This document shows, one piece after another, positions 51,677 to 61,380 of a stretch of DNA of 62,602 bases (position 1 is its first letter; each line of letters begins with the position of its first letter). The position numbers were made by a program, and so were the translations under genes. The DNA is taken from assembly GCA_004431415.1 (NCBI GenBank), contig QPMI01000541.1, positions 1 through 62,602 on the forward strand. Direction: 5' to 3'. The notes below the pieces were generated by a model. It had not been told where the DNA came from, did not search any database, and saw only the letters and a list, made by a program, of their open reading frames with translations. This DNA is from Cyanophora paradoxa. Taxonomy: Eukaryota; Glaucocystophyceae; Cyanophorales; Cyanophoraceae.

Positions 51677-52054
51677 ATGAACCCTTCCAATAATCAGACT
51701 ATTAGTAGATGTATCACAGAAGCAGATCTTTCCAGTCAACTCAATGCATATTTCAATGGGAAAATTCAAGCAGGAAAGTATGTTTACACTACTCCTGTTT
51801 TGAATTACAATAATTTATATGTGTTCAATCTAACTATCTATTTTACCAATGCCTTTGCTTCTCCTCCTGTTGTGACAGCAACAGTAAGGCATGAAGGACA
51901 AGAACCAAATTATCAAGTAACTCCCGTCGTTTTTACTGTGAATTTGTTGAATGTTTACAGTGATTATTTCACTTGTGAACTTTTCACTGATCCATATGCA
52001 ATGAATAATTCATCCAAAACTGTAACGATCCATTACATTGCTGTCGCAATTTAA
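51677..52054 (+). CDS. Long fibre protein, C-terminal H-type-lectin-like tip
   Basis: 125 codons open to a TAA at 52052. The strand pattern (VFNLTIYFTNAFASPPVV, TATVRHEG, PVVFTVNLLNVYSDYFTC, SKTVTIHYIAVAI) resembles H-type lectin domains that cap several fibre and adhesin proteins and bind N-acetylgalactosamine-type sugars. The likely real N-terminus is the upstream fibre; this ATG is internal. The identification is by pattern and tentative. Confidence 0.5.
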   Translation: MNPSNNQTISRCITEADLSSQLNAYFNGKIQAGKYVYTTPVLNYNNLYVFNLTIYFTNAFASPPVVTATVRHEGQEPNYQVTPVVFTVNLLNVYSDYFTCELFTDPYAMNNSSKTVTIHYIAVAI

Positions 52055-52073
52055 CTATTTCGTAATTATAAAG

Positions 52074-52508
52074 ATGACCTCTCTATTAGAAATCCCAAAC
52101 TATGAACTTGCAGCCAAATCACTTCATAGCACCTCTCATGGAGTAGTTGATTCAACCCCTGGGTATATTTGCACTGAAACTTCAAGTAATACCTCTTTCA
52201 CAGAGAAAAACATACTCAGATTCAAAGAAATTCGATGTGATCGAAATGGAGGCAAGATAAGAACCACAGGCATTATTATCTCGAATAAAAATCAAGTTCA
52301 AGCAGGTCAAGTAGTCCCCGATTCAGCAGTATATGATAATGTGGGTGGATTCACCACAGCACAGATAGTTAATTTCGATAACACAATAAATAATTCGGCT
52401 CTTGTAGTCAGAAGTGGAGGTGCCTATATTGGCGATGGGGCAATTGTGGTGGGGACTGTCACAGCAAATCAGTTGACTGTGAATGGACAAGTGTTTTCAC
52501 TCAGTTGA
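52074..52508 (+). CDS. Fibre-tip cassette 1, N-terminal module
   Basis: 144 residues from ATG 52074 (MTSLLEIPNYELAAKS). Contains TPGYICTETSSNTSF, IRTTGIIISNKNQVQAGQ, then NSALVVRSGGAYIGDGAIV and GTVTANQLTVNGQVF. The block RTTG-IISN ... LVVRSGGAYIGDG recurs in three more places downstream (53150, 54484 and 55338), making a small tandem gene family. It probably trimerises as a short fibre or base of a receptor-binding tip. Preceded by AATTATAAAG. Confidence 0.6.
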   Translation: MTSLLEIPNYELAAKSLHSTSHGVVDSTPGYICTETSSNTSFTEKNILRFKEIRCDRNGGKIRTTGIIISNKNQVQAGQVVPDSAVYDNVGGFTTAQIVNFDNTINNSALVVRSGGAYIGDGAIVVGTVTANQLTVNGQVFSLS

Positions 52509-53117
52509 TGAATATACCTCTGGTCTTTTAGAAATATTGTCTATGGACTCTTCAAGCATTTCTGAGAGTTCAAGCACCCGAAATTGGTAATGGAACAGAT
52601 TCTAATACGACCTACAAACGAAATGTAATGCAATTGTCACTCTTGAAAAAACAACAGTTGCACAGACAGAGATAAATCATTTACACTTTCTCCTACTTGC
52701 TATTTGAAAAGGACCTACTGCCCAAGATTGTGTATCACAAAAGTAACTAATCCTCCGACATCACAAGTAACATGGTCATCTGGCGCTCGTCTACTTTTAC
52801 ATTCCCTACATATGGAAGTTATTATGTCAACAATGAAGGCAACTGGGACCTACATGTTTACTGCACTGTTGCAGGTGTTTACAGGGTTTCTTTACAGGTC
52901 TCAGAATAGATACTCAGACTTCTTATGTTACTATTTAAAGCTTTCAATAAATGGAGTTGCTTCCAGTTACGAAGTTGGCTGTTCATTAACAGGACAAATG
53001 GCTATCACATATGAAACATTAGTTACTCTGAACATGGGAGACACTGTTGGAATATTAAACTCAACAGGTGTGACTATAACATTTGACACACGATGTTACT
53101 TGGGTTTATCTGGTTAG
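52509..53117 (+). pseudogene. C1q-like domain fragment after cassette 1
   Basis: In shifting frames: FPTYGSYYVNNEGNWDLHV, TVAGVYRVSLQVS, then an open stretch KLSINGVASSYEVG, GQMAITYETLVTLNMGDTVG, ITFDTRCYLGLSG-stop (53117). Order and spacing fit a C1q/TNF-like jelly-roll, a common trimeric fibre head. About three one-base breaks separate it from a full reading. It may be the C-terminal half of cassette 1 or a separate gene. Confidence 0.5.
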
Positions 53118-53149
53118 TGCTATATAATATTGTATATGTAATATAAAGA

Positions 53150-54162
53150 ATGGCTACTCAAATAGCAGTCCCTGTTTTCTGTTATGCAGCCCTAAAATAC
53201 ACCACTCATCACACAGTCTCAGATGCAACCCCAGGTTTCATTTGCACAGAAACAACAGGAGCAGATTCATTTTCGCAGAACTCTGTGATCAGATGCAAAG
53301 AATTCGATGTGATCGGAATGGGGCAAGGTGAGAACCACAGGTCTCATTGTTTCCAACAAGAACAAGTTCAATCAGGTCAAATTGTTTCTGATTCCGCAAT
53401 TTATGATGATGTTGGAGGGGTCACCACACCCAAGATTGTAACCTTCGATAATACAATCAATAATGCTGCTCTTGTTGTCAGAAGTGGAGGGGCATACATT
53501 GGAGATGAGCAAGGATTAATGGGAATCTCACAACTGAGCAAATCACAGTAACAGAGGGAGCACATTTAATGATTGGTGACAGCCAATGGTGGTGTATATG
53601 TTCCTGGTGCACAGCAATCTATTGTGACAGCAAGTACCAAAATAGTTACACCTGAAATAGATACAGATCGAGCACAAATTGGTTTTTAAACGCAATAGTG
53701 ACGTTATGGCGACACTGGAAGCCAACAGTTTAACCCTCAATTCAGGTTGTTATTTAAAGTATGATTTCAACCTCGATTCTGTGCACACTTGGTTACACAC
53801 ATGTTGCTTCAAGTGCTGCTCCTCTGATCAACTGGACAACAGTTTTTATAGACAACAGAGGTGCCTTCAATACAGGCAATGGAAGATATACAGCTCCTGT
53901 GCAGGACATTACAGATTAACTGTAAATTCTTCCTCAACAACTTCAACAGCTGTAAGTCTGACTTTGCAGGTAAACGATACTAACCCTGGTGGTCTGACCA
54001 TCTTCACATCTGGAACTTCAACTACAATTGCAGCGAAACCTCTATATATCAACGTTATAACTCAATCTTGCTGCCGGAGAATATGTCACAATTGTCACAG
54101 GAACAGCTGGTAGTTATGCAAGTCGAACAACATTTACAGCTGAACTTCTAAGTATCACATAA
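53150..54162 (+). pseudogene. Fibre-tip cassette 2 with C1q-like head (frame-shifted)
   Basis: ATG 53150 gives MATQIAVPVFCYAALKY, then TPGFICTETTGADSF and NAALVVRSGGAYIGD, parallel to cassette 1. After further breaks a C1q-like head is readable: TTVFIDNRGAFNTGNGRYTA, PVAGHYRLTV, VSLTLQVND, AAGEYVTIVTGTAGSY, FTAELLSIT-stop (54160-54162). At least four one-base shifts. Upstream TATATGTAATATAAAGA resembles the other late starts. Confidence 0.55.
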
Positions 54163-54184
54163 ATTTTCTCTCTATAATGTAGGA

Positions 54185-54449
54185 ATGTCGAATATCTACC
54201 AAGTGGTTCTCTCAGATACTGAGAAGTTGGGAATGGAATATTGCTGCGCATCTGTTCAGGACTGGATTGATAATGCTGCCCACACAGGGCAAGAATCGCA
54301 ATTGATGAGATTGTTCAGAAAGAGATCCAATCTTGCATCTCATCAGGAGTTCAGATACCAACCTCAAAGGAAGCCATTGTGTTACAGGCATTCCAAAGGG
54401 AACTGTAAAGAAAGGCATCGAGTATAACAATGTCACAGAAGAGCAATGA
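54185..54449 (+). pseudogene. Small structural-type protein fragment
   Basis: MSNIYQVVLSDTEKLGMEYC, then VQDWIDNAAHT and, one frame over, RARIAIDEIVQKEIQ; later IPKGTVKKGIEYNNVTEEQ-stop at 54447. The Trp-Ile-Asp-Asn-Ala ... Arg-Ala-Arg-Ile-Ala-Ile-Asp pattern is familiar from small phage structural proteins. About two shifts in 88 codons. Confidence 0.4.
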
Positions 54450-54483
54450 ACATTATTTTTCTATCCTTCTTAGTAAAGAAGCA

Positions 54484-55294
54484 ATGGGTGAATACAATCG
54501 AGTTCAACTGCCTATTATTCCCTTGGATCCCCTGCAATGCATTTCGCCAGCATGAAGTAAATGATGAGGTTCGTGTTTAGAATCCACAGAGAGACCCAAT
54601 TCCAATGGTAACTCCTTTGATAAGAACTCAATTATTCGAGTAAAGAACTGAGAGCAGACAAGATTCTGGGGTTGTTAAAACAACTCGACTCCTTGTCTCA
54701 AATGCGAACTTCTTCCAACCAACTAATGAGGTCCTGATGCTTACAGTGTTGATCTGAAAGCCCTCGATTTCGATAAGAATTCTGCTGCTGTAACTGTGAG
54801 ATCAGGTGGAGCATTTATTGGTGGTGGTTGCAGAGTTTCAGGTCAACTCTCCTCATCAATTGCATACAATGATGTCCCAGATACTCTTGAACAGAATGTT
54901 GAAGACCCCCAACGAATTCGATTATATATACCAGTTGCACAACAGCCACTTATTCAATTTTACCAAGGTTATACTGTCACACTTGAAAACTCTGAATTGA
55001 TTGAAGGAACCAAAAGAGTAATGAGAGGGCTGGTCATTCCTTCTGCAATGCTTTCTTTATGTAGAGCCAACAATAACCAGCCAGGTCACAGATACAATTT
55101 CAGTGTTCAAGGATGATCATTTCGGCACAGGGTTCTGTGTTATAATAACAATTCACTATGATCGTTTGTTACAGATATTGGAAAATAACAATTACAGTTA
55201 TGGGTATCAGAACAGATATAGCGCTGTCTCAGCTCTAAGAGGTGTTACTCCTGATACTCTTTCTCAACAGGGTTTTACCAGGAACCAGATGTGA
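54484..55294 (+). pseudogene. Fibre-tip cassette 3 (frame-shifted)
   Basis: ATG 54484 (MGEYNRVQLPIIPLDP). Later frames show VKTTRLLVSNANFFQPTN and VRSGGAFIGGGCRVSGQLSS, matching the family core, then VEDPQRIRLYIPVAQQP, TYTVTLENSELIEG-like strands and a final HFGTGFCVIITIHYD. ORF 54796-55116 is the longest open piece. Four or more one-base shifts. Confidence 0.5.
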
Positions 55295-55337
55295 TTGATA
55301 ACCCAACCCCATAAATTATATATCACTTTAATGTAAA

Positions 55338-56004
55338 ATGGCTGCCCCAGTAGAGCGAATTATTACACCCCAGCTATCATTAGCAGCACCTGCAAATCAC
55401 GTTTTGCAGCATGCTACTTTTGATGATGTAGAAGGTCTCCAATCCACAGAAGTCCAACCTACCATGAATACTTTTGGTTCCACCACAAACTGAGATTGCA
55501 GGAACTCAGTGTGATAAAAATAATGTATAGTTAAGACAACGAAACTCCTTGTCACCAATGCAAACTTTCTGCCCATTATGGAGACCCAGACAGTTATGGT
55601 GCTCCTCTTTCTACTTATTCTTGAATCTCGTCGGAGCTATTAACTGCAAAACGGGGGAGCATATATGGTGATGGTCTTCGGGTTGGTGGAGCTGTTGGTG
55701 CGCCTCTTCGTAAATGATCAACCATCCCATTGATCCAACACCAGAATTCGCACCTAGTCCCAGTATGAATGCACCATACATTATAAAGATCTTCCAATTG
55801 TTGTGATGAGCAGACATCAGTAGTAGATCTCTTGTTGAGATTGGTGATCACTACAGGTGGTTGTCGATATTCCACAGATGTTTATGCTGTCTGTCAAGTA
55901 GAGGGTGGAACCCAAATATTGCAGTTGTGATCACTCCATATGACAATTTCGGAATCGCTTATCATGGTGTGAATTTCGGTCTTGAGATTACCAGTTCTTG
56001 GTGA
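55338..56004 (+). pseudogene. Fibre-tip cassette 4 (frame-shifted)
   Basis: ATG 55338 (MAAPVERIITPQLSLAAP) after ATTATATATCACTTTAATG. The family core reads TTKLLVTNANFLP, then GGAYIGDGLRVGGAVGAP across shifts, and the end reads VEGGTQILQL, ITPYDNFGIAYHGVNFGL, EITSSW-stop at 56002. It is the most broken cassette. Confidence 0.45.
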
Positions 56005-56149
56005 GAGCCACCAGATTTGGTATCTACAAATGCATTCTCTATGCTGAAGAACCGATGCTATGCAAAACAGAATACATATGCAGAATATTACGGCACAATC
56101 GCTACTTCCCCATTTCGGCAGGATACTGCTCCATAGAAATCTCAGTATA

Positions 56150-56400
56150 TATAGAGAGAGGGATGGATGATAAAAAAAGAAATTCATAGAATCTGCAATG
56201 ATGTTCATGGTGATGCTAAATTCGATTATAGTGCGACAGTCTATAAGAAAGCACAAGAGAAGGTCTCTGTTAGATGCTCAAATGCAACAAGATCCTCCAA
56301 ACCTACCCATTTATCATGTAAGGGAAGTGGATGCAGAGAGTGCAACAGAAATCCTCTCATGCTTACAGAAAAAAGACTACATCAGGAATTGTGATAGATG
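56150..56400 (+). pseudogene. Fragment with the HGD-x-x-x-DYS repeat domain of large DNA viruses and phages
   Basis: NDVHGDAKFDYSATVYKKAQ, then EKVSVRCSN and GSGCRECNRNP, fit the repeated His-Gly-Asp ... Asp-Tyr-Ser ... Val-x-x-x-Cys ... Gly-x-Gly-Cys-x-x-Cys module that accompanies endonucleases in giant viruses and phages. At least one frame change lies between the Ser-Asn and the final Cys pair. What it does here is unknown. Confidence 0.4.
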
Positions 56401-56610
56401 ATAAACAGTGGTATTATATTTCGATTAGATCTTTGAGAGAGAAATGAGAATCTTCCCCATTTTCCCTTTGTGATTATGCATGTGTCAAAGCAGTTTGGAC
56501 AGGTCTTGTGGTAGTGCAGCAGAATGATATCCACAACTCATAAGGTAGCACTCTTGCTAAGATGGTTCGCATTCTACCAATCGCGTTTTTAATTTTCTAA
56601 ATTATTCATA
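56401..56610. other. Unassigned stretch
   Basis: No clean frame. On the minus strand, pieces such as HYHKTCPNCFDTCIITKGKW are readable and could be a zinc-binding fragment, but frames are broken and I do not claim a gene. Confidence 0.3.
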
Positions 56611-56938
56611 AATGAATACTCATCGAGGCTCCATGTGATGCTGGATTACAAATTCAGAACCCAATTAGCAGTAGGAGTGGAAAACTTGGAGACAACAACC
56701 AGGTGGTTAATGCAGTTCTTGCAAACTATTATTCAAGAGCAAGGTATTCGAGTAGTTCACAAGCATTGCGAGATTTTCGATGGTGGTATTTCTCCTCCTG
56801 GTTTTTGCAATGGTTCTTCTGCTGGATGAGAGCCATTGCACTGCTCATTGTTACTCAAATGAAGGTATGTTGGCGATTGATATATTCAGTTGTGGATTAG
56901 AAGCAGAGAGGAAAACCACGAGAGTACTCATGAGATAG
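56611..56938 (+). pseudogene. speD: S-adenosylmethionine decarboxylase-like gene (frame-shifted)
   Basis: A short AdoMetDC of the bacterial (SpeD) type. Readable across two one-base shifts: HVMLDYKFRTQLAVGVENLE, LMQFLQTIIQEQGIRVVHK, then ISPPGFCNGSS and DESHCTAHCYSNEGMLAIDI followed by FSCG, and a basic end to TAG (56936-56938). Glu-Ser-His is the self-cleavage site whose Ser becomes the pyruvoyl cofactor; the His and Cys expected for processing and catalysis are also present. The enzyme makes decarboxylated AdoMet for spermidine. The estimated length of about 109 residues is near the family norm. The last 21 bp lie in the right TIR. Whether it is active cannot be told from the broken frame. 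Confidence 0.65.
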
Positions 56939-58265
56939 ATGAGAGAATAACAGGTGTGTTTCAGGGTTGGAGAAATCGAGAAACATAGAGTATTGCGATT
57001 TCCGAGTTAGTTGACACTGAGAAATTCAGAATTTCAGATGGTCTTACTGAAAATGGTCAGATAATCGGGTGTGACACCTATTTAATTGACTGTGACGCCT
57101 CTTTAATTGACTGTGACGCCTGTGACGCCTGTGACGCCTACTTTCAAACTTTTTAAAATTTTCAAAAATTACAGACTTCTGAAAACAGCCGTCACAGCCG
57201 TCACAGGCGTCACACCCATTAAAAATGAATCTCTTTCTCTTACTGAGATATTCAAAATATATTCTTGTCTTACTGAAATCCGTCTTGTGACACCTCTGAC
57301 ACCTACAAAACACTATCCATTAATCAACCTTTTGAAAATGCGAAGTTGTCTTACTGGAAATGGTCTGCAATTTTGCTGTGACACCTAATTTAATTGAGTG
57401 TGACGCCTGTGACCCTGTGACACCTACTTTCAAACTTTTTAAATTTTCAAAAATGACAGCTTCTGAAAACAGGCGTCACAGCCGTCACAGGCGTCACAGA
57501 CATTCCACCCCTCTTACTGACTTTCTCAAAACAAACTATCTCTTACTGAATATCATTTGAATACTACCTGTCACACTTGATCTCAATTATTCTGTTTTAT
57601 AGAACATATGCAATCTAATCGAATGTTCAATGGAGACCATGCAACTCTGTGACACTTTTTTCAATCTAAAATATACATCCGCAATCTCATCGATTGTTTA
57701 ATTGGAGACCATGCAGTTCCGATATATTCCATAGAAAATCCCGCAATCTAATCGATTGTTTAATTGGAGATAATGCAACTCTGTGACACTTTTTCGGTGC
57801 AAAAATGTACATCAGCAATCTCATCGATTGTTCAATTGGACACAATGCACTCTGTGCACTTTTGCGTTTTTCGATACAGAATGGGCGGTGGTCTACTTCA
57901 ATACATGAGGATATATCGAGTTTATGCGAATTTATGCAATTTAATCGCGATTATATCGATCTTTAAGTAGTTTAATGTTAATCTATCGCAGATTTGTATG
58001 TAAACAACAAAGTACATAATCAATCGATATAAGATCAATTGAATCTATCGAAGTTTAATCGAAATATGCATTTTGGAAACGCGTTTTCGTTTTTAATACA
58101 AAGTTTGCATTATTTTATACAAAGTTTGCATAAAAAGTTAAAGAAATTAATCGAAAAATATGTATTTTAGTATTAAATTAACACATATTGAAAAACGAAT
58201 TTAAATCCAGGAGCGAAGCGCGAAGCGCGAAGCGGAGGGATTTAAAATTCGTTTTTCATATGTGT
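56918..58265 (-). repeat. Right terminal inverted repeat (~1.35 kb)
   Basis: Inverse of 30626-31993. Differences from the left copy are almost all single bases missing on this side, for example GTGTCACAGAGTTGC reads GTGCACAGAGTGC in the equivalent strand near 57850, and ATATATCTCTCATG reads ATATATCCTCATG near 57910. Confidence 0.93.
58181..58265 (-). repeat. Right tip palindrome
   Basis: 85 bp, the inverse of 30626-30710, with arms around a GC-rich loop of CGAAGCG repeats; the outer arm has one lost T-A and one extra A against the left copy. Confidence 0.9.
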
Positions 58266-58271
58266 GGCTTG
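58266..58271 (+). repeat. Right target-site duplication GGCTTG
   Basis: Repeats 30620-30625. The next base (58272) is the A that completed the TGA stop of the CUB gene before insertion. Confidence 0.9.
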
Positions 58272-59173
58272 AGCATCTGAGCGACGCCCGCCAGATCTAT
58301 CAATTGCAATTATCACTTATATATAATTATGCTCTTTCACGCATCGATATCTTGCAATGCGATCGAATATGAATGCATATGTGGGTTTTACGAAATTTTG
58401 TAATTCGCGATTGGGCGCACTGAACACTCGCATCCGAACTCTGAGCGCCCTATATATCTATATATAGCTATATCTATAGCCTACGTATACATCTAATTAT
58501 GAAGGCCTGCCCGGCCCCGGGCCCGGCTGCGCAGTGCGCATATGACTGATGCCTTCGAGATCGCGCCGGGCCCCCGGGGCGCGAGGCGAGCGCCGCCGGC
58601 GCGGCCGCTGGCGCCGGGGCCGGCGCGGCGCGGAGGGAGGGGAGGGAGGAGGTGCGGTGCAGGGCGGCGGAGAGCGCGGGGGCTGCGCAAGAGCGGCGAA
58701 GAACAGACCGACGCGCTCGCGGCCCGGCCGAAGGCAGCCGCAACGGCGGCCGCACGGCGGAGGCGGCGGCGGCCGCCGCGCCGCCGCCGGTACGCGACGT
58801 CCGCGGCTGCGCCGCCGCCGTCCGCGGGCTGGGCCCCTGCGGCGGCGCGAGCTCCAGAGTCGGGTGCGGCGAGGCCGGCCCCCGGGCCGGGCGACGCGTC
58901 CCGGGGCCGCTGGGGCCGCCGAAGCCAGGCCGGCGGCGGCCTTGGCGGCCCGGGGCGGGAGCCGGCGGCCCCGGCCCGGGCCCCGTGGTCGACCCGACGG
59001 AGGCCGTCGCGAGGCGGCAGAGGCAGTCCAGGAACCCGTCCTGCGAAAAGAACGCGGGTTCGAATCCGCGCGGGGCCCTTTCTTCCCTTGGACGAAACGC
59101 GTACCTGGTCGAGGGCCGAGTCGAGGGGGGCGGGCTCCGGGGGCGGCGCCTCCCTCGCCCCCCTCGCGGCCTT
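58272..59173. other. Displaced 3' flank of the CUB gene, then GC-rich host sequence
   Basis: 58272-58500 is AT-rich and would have been the 3' untranslated region of the receptor gene before insertion. From 58500 the sequence is extremely GC-rich with long overlapping Arg/Ala/Pro frames (for example 428 codons from 58549) that I regard as compositional. Confidence 0.45.
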
Positions 59174-60106
59174 CTAGATCTCCTTCGCGGCCTTCTTCTC
59201 CTTCCGCTGCTTCCGCCGCTGGGAGGGCGAATGAATGCGCGAGGCGCGATTTGATCGATTGTTCAGAACTGTGGAGGCCGATCGGGGTACGTGTACCTCG
59301 GCCTTGGTGTCCTCCTCGACGACGGCGGAGAGGGGTACAGCGGCGCTCCCGACGCTCAGGTAGACGGAGGGTACGTCGCCCGCCGCCGCCGCCAGCGCCG
59401 CCGCCTCGCCCTTCGCCGACTCTGAAGGGGAGGGGGAAGAAGACGTTAGGGGGTGCGGGGTTCGCGCGGCCTTGGAGAGGGGTACGCGCGCACTGGAGAA
59501 GTATGGCCAGCACTTCAGGCGCTGCCGCACGCTCAGTGCTAAGCACGTTTGCACAATCGACCGGTCAGTCAAAGATGTTGAGGGGGTTAAGGGGAGCTGG
59601 GAGGGGTACCGCTATTTCGGCCTCCGTGACAGAAATGGGACCGTCGGGGTCCGGGGGCGGAGGGGCCGGCCCCCCCTCCTCCTCCTGCGGGTCTGGCGGC
59701 CGTACCATCCCCCGCCTCCTCAGTATGCTGTACCCCCCCTCAGCGTCCGGTCGGGAGGCACATCGCGGGGGGTACGCACTCGACGAGGTAGGGGAGCGTG
59801 ATTCCCCCGTCGGTCCGGACGCTGCACGTGGTTAGAGCGGGGGGGGGAGAGCGATAAGGGGGGTACACCCGCTCCTGGTGCGCCCCCTGCCGGCGTACTG
59901 CTCGAAGAGCTCGCGAAGCTCCCGCCGCGGGGGGTACGCCTCGCTCTGAGGGGGGTACACGGTAAGCGAGGTGGAGGAGGGGGGGGATGAAACGGGGTAC
60001 GAGCCTGGACGGGGAGGCTGAGGAGGATATTTCGCTCCTTCGAGTCGGGGGAGGGGGAGGTTCGGCTCAGGGGTACCACGCTGTTCATCTGGGGGGAAGA
60101 GGTCAA
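59174..60106 (-). CDS. Unidentified multi-exon host gene, 3' part
   Basis: Several exon-like pieces on the minus strand bounded by AG and GTACCCC or GTGTACC: around 60080 (MNSV), 59950-59873 (SEAYPPRRELRELFEQYAG), 59821-59777 (VRTDGGITLPYLVEC), about 59720-59611, 59421-59297 (SAKGEAAALAAAAGDVPSVY, LSVGSAAVPLSAVVEEDTKA) and 59220-59174, ending RRKQRKEKKAAKEI-stop. The 5' end may lie at or beyond 60800, where another exon-like frame is rich in Arg. A Lys-rich C-terminus suggests a nuclear protein. I do not recognise the family; exon calls are tentative. Confidence 0.35.
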
Positions 60107-61380
60107 AAGAACGGGAGGGGGAAATTTAAAAGACTGCGATCGCGAGCCCTTTCGAATTAGCGATCGCTAAGCTTATTAAGGGAAGAAGAGAAGAAGGGGC
60201 GCAGAGCCCAGTGTCAGTGGCTCGTCGATGGCCGCGAGACTGCGAGCCTGCCGGCGTTGCGAATTGCGGAGGCTACCGGTAGATGGCTGTCCCACATGCA
60301 AAACATGTATATGCGACAGGAAATTAAAGCGATAAACTTAGCGTTGTGTATTCTTGATACAGACAAAGTAAAAAATCAGACGCATACAGGCTCTTCCGAA
60401 TTAATGCTCCTTAATTCAGGAAATCAATCTTCATTAATGCTCGTCAAATGCTCACAATGATCTAAGCCAACACGAGTCGACGACGAAAACGTGCAACGAG
60501 AACGTGTGACAGCTGCAGCTCCGCGGTCACTCGTCCCCCCGGGAGCCACAGGCGCACGGCGGGCTCGGGCGCCTCCCGTCCCTCGCCGGCCCCGCCCTCG
60601 CCGGCCTCGAGGCGCACGCCACCCTCCTGCTCCAGCAACAGCGCGAGCTTTGCGCGACATCACCGTCGCCCCGTCGTACTGCCAACCGTTCGCGCGGTCA
60701 CGAGGGAGGCCAGAGGGCCGGGGCGAGTCGGAGAGCACCTTGCAGCCACGGAACTCCTGCGCGCGCTTCGTGCCGATGCGCCTGGCACAGAACACGCGCT
60801 GTGGGGGAGCAGGCGGGCGGTCAGACAGAAAGACGCCTGCAGCTGGAGAAGAAGAAAGGGGATGGCAGCGGCCAGCCTGCCAGCCTGCCAGCCCCGCAGG
60901 TGCGCGTGCGCACGGGGAAGAGTCGAGACGTTGATGGTCCGTCGGGGCGACCGACGGCGATCAGGCCCCGCCCGCCCAGCGCGCCCTGCACAAAAGGAAG
61001 TCTAAAAGGGGATCCGCCAGTCCTTATTTTGCAGAGGACGCACCTGGCAACTGTGAACGAAGGAGATTCGAATTCAAATCCATTCAGAAGGAGCGGCAGG
61101 TTCATAATTCTTCGAAAAGGTTCCCATTCCGATCCATCCGACTTTCCGGATTGCAGCCCGTGCTCCTTGTCTACCTCATTCGACCCATCTGATTCCGATC
61201 CATCTGACTCCTCGAATTGCAGATTCTCCTCCCTGTCCACAGTCTCTGCGACTGCCAGCGCCACACGTACGCCGGCGCCGCCTCCTCTCCTATTCGAGGG
61301 CGAATGCGCAGCGCCGCTGCATCCTGTCCACTACATGATGTGAGAAAGCAAAACCTCAATCGAATCGCGCATATGCCCAA
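60107..61380. other. Host sequence between two minus-strand genes
   Basis: Contains a possible exon on the minus strand at about 60795-60640 (RIGTKRAQEFRGCKVLSDSP) and, around 61060-61240, repeated GATTCCGATCCATCTGACT-type words. Nothing else is supported. Confidence 0.35.

Larger units (their letters stand above)
30626..58265. mobile_element. Integrated Polinton-like virus (provirus), 27.64 kb
   Basis: Bounded by ~1.35-kb terminal inverted repeats and a 6-bp target-site duplication. It encodes the Polinton hallmark set: double-jelly-roll major capsid protein, minor capsid proteins, A32-type packaging ATPase, protein-primed DNA polymerase B and RVE integrase, plus a primase/SF3 helicase as in Mavirus-type virophages. 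Genes are intron-free, short-spaced and AT-richer than the host on both sides. The right third is occupied by fibre-like genes not usual in Polintons. The presence of near-identical TIRs and a clean duplication suggests recent insertion. It could be classed as Polinton, polinton-like virus or virophage-related; capsid and polymerase trees would settle which. Confidence 0.93.

Noticed and set aside
30626-58265. Retrotransposon or Mutator-type DNA transposon
   Set aside because: There is no reverse transcriptase or LTR, and capsid, packaging ATPase and protein-primed polymerase genes identify a virus-like element.
58978-59078. tRNA-like sequence: 7-bp complementary ends, TGGTCGA D-arm-like block and GGTTCGAATCC B-box
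   Set aside because: The T-arm pairs only with an 8-nt loop and I could not find a proper anticodon stem, so it is probably chance in GC-rich DNA or a relic.
58549-59835. 428-codon open frame on the plus strand
   Set aside because: Arg/Gly/Pro low complexity in GC-rich DNA; exon-like pieces with splice sites lie on the opposite strand in its right part.
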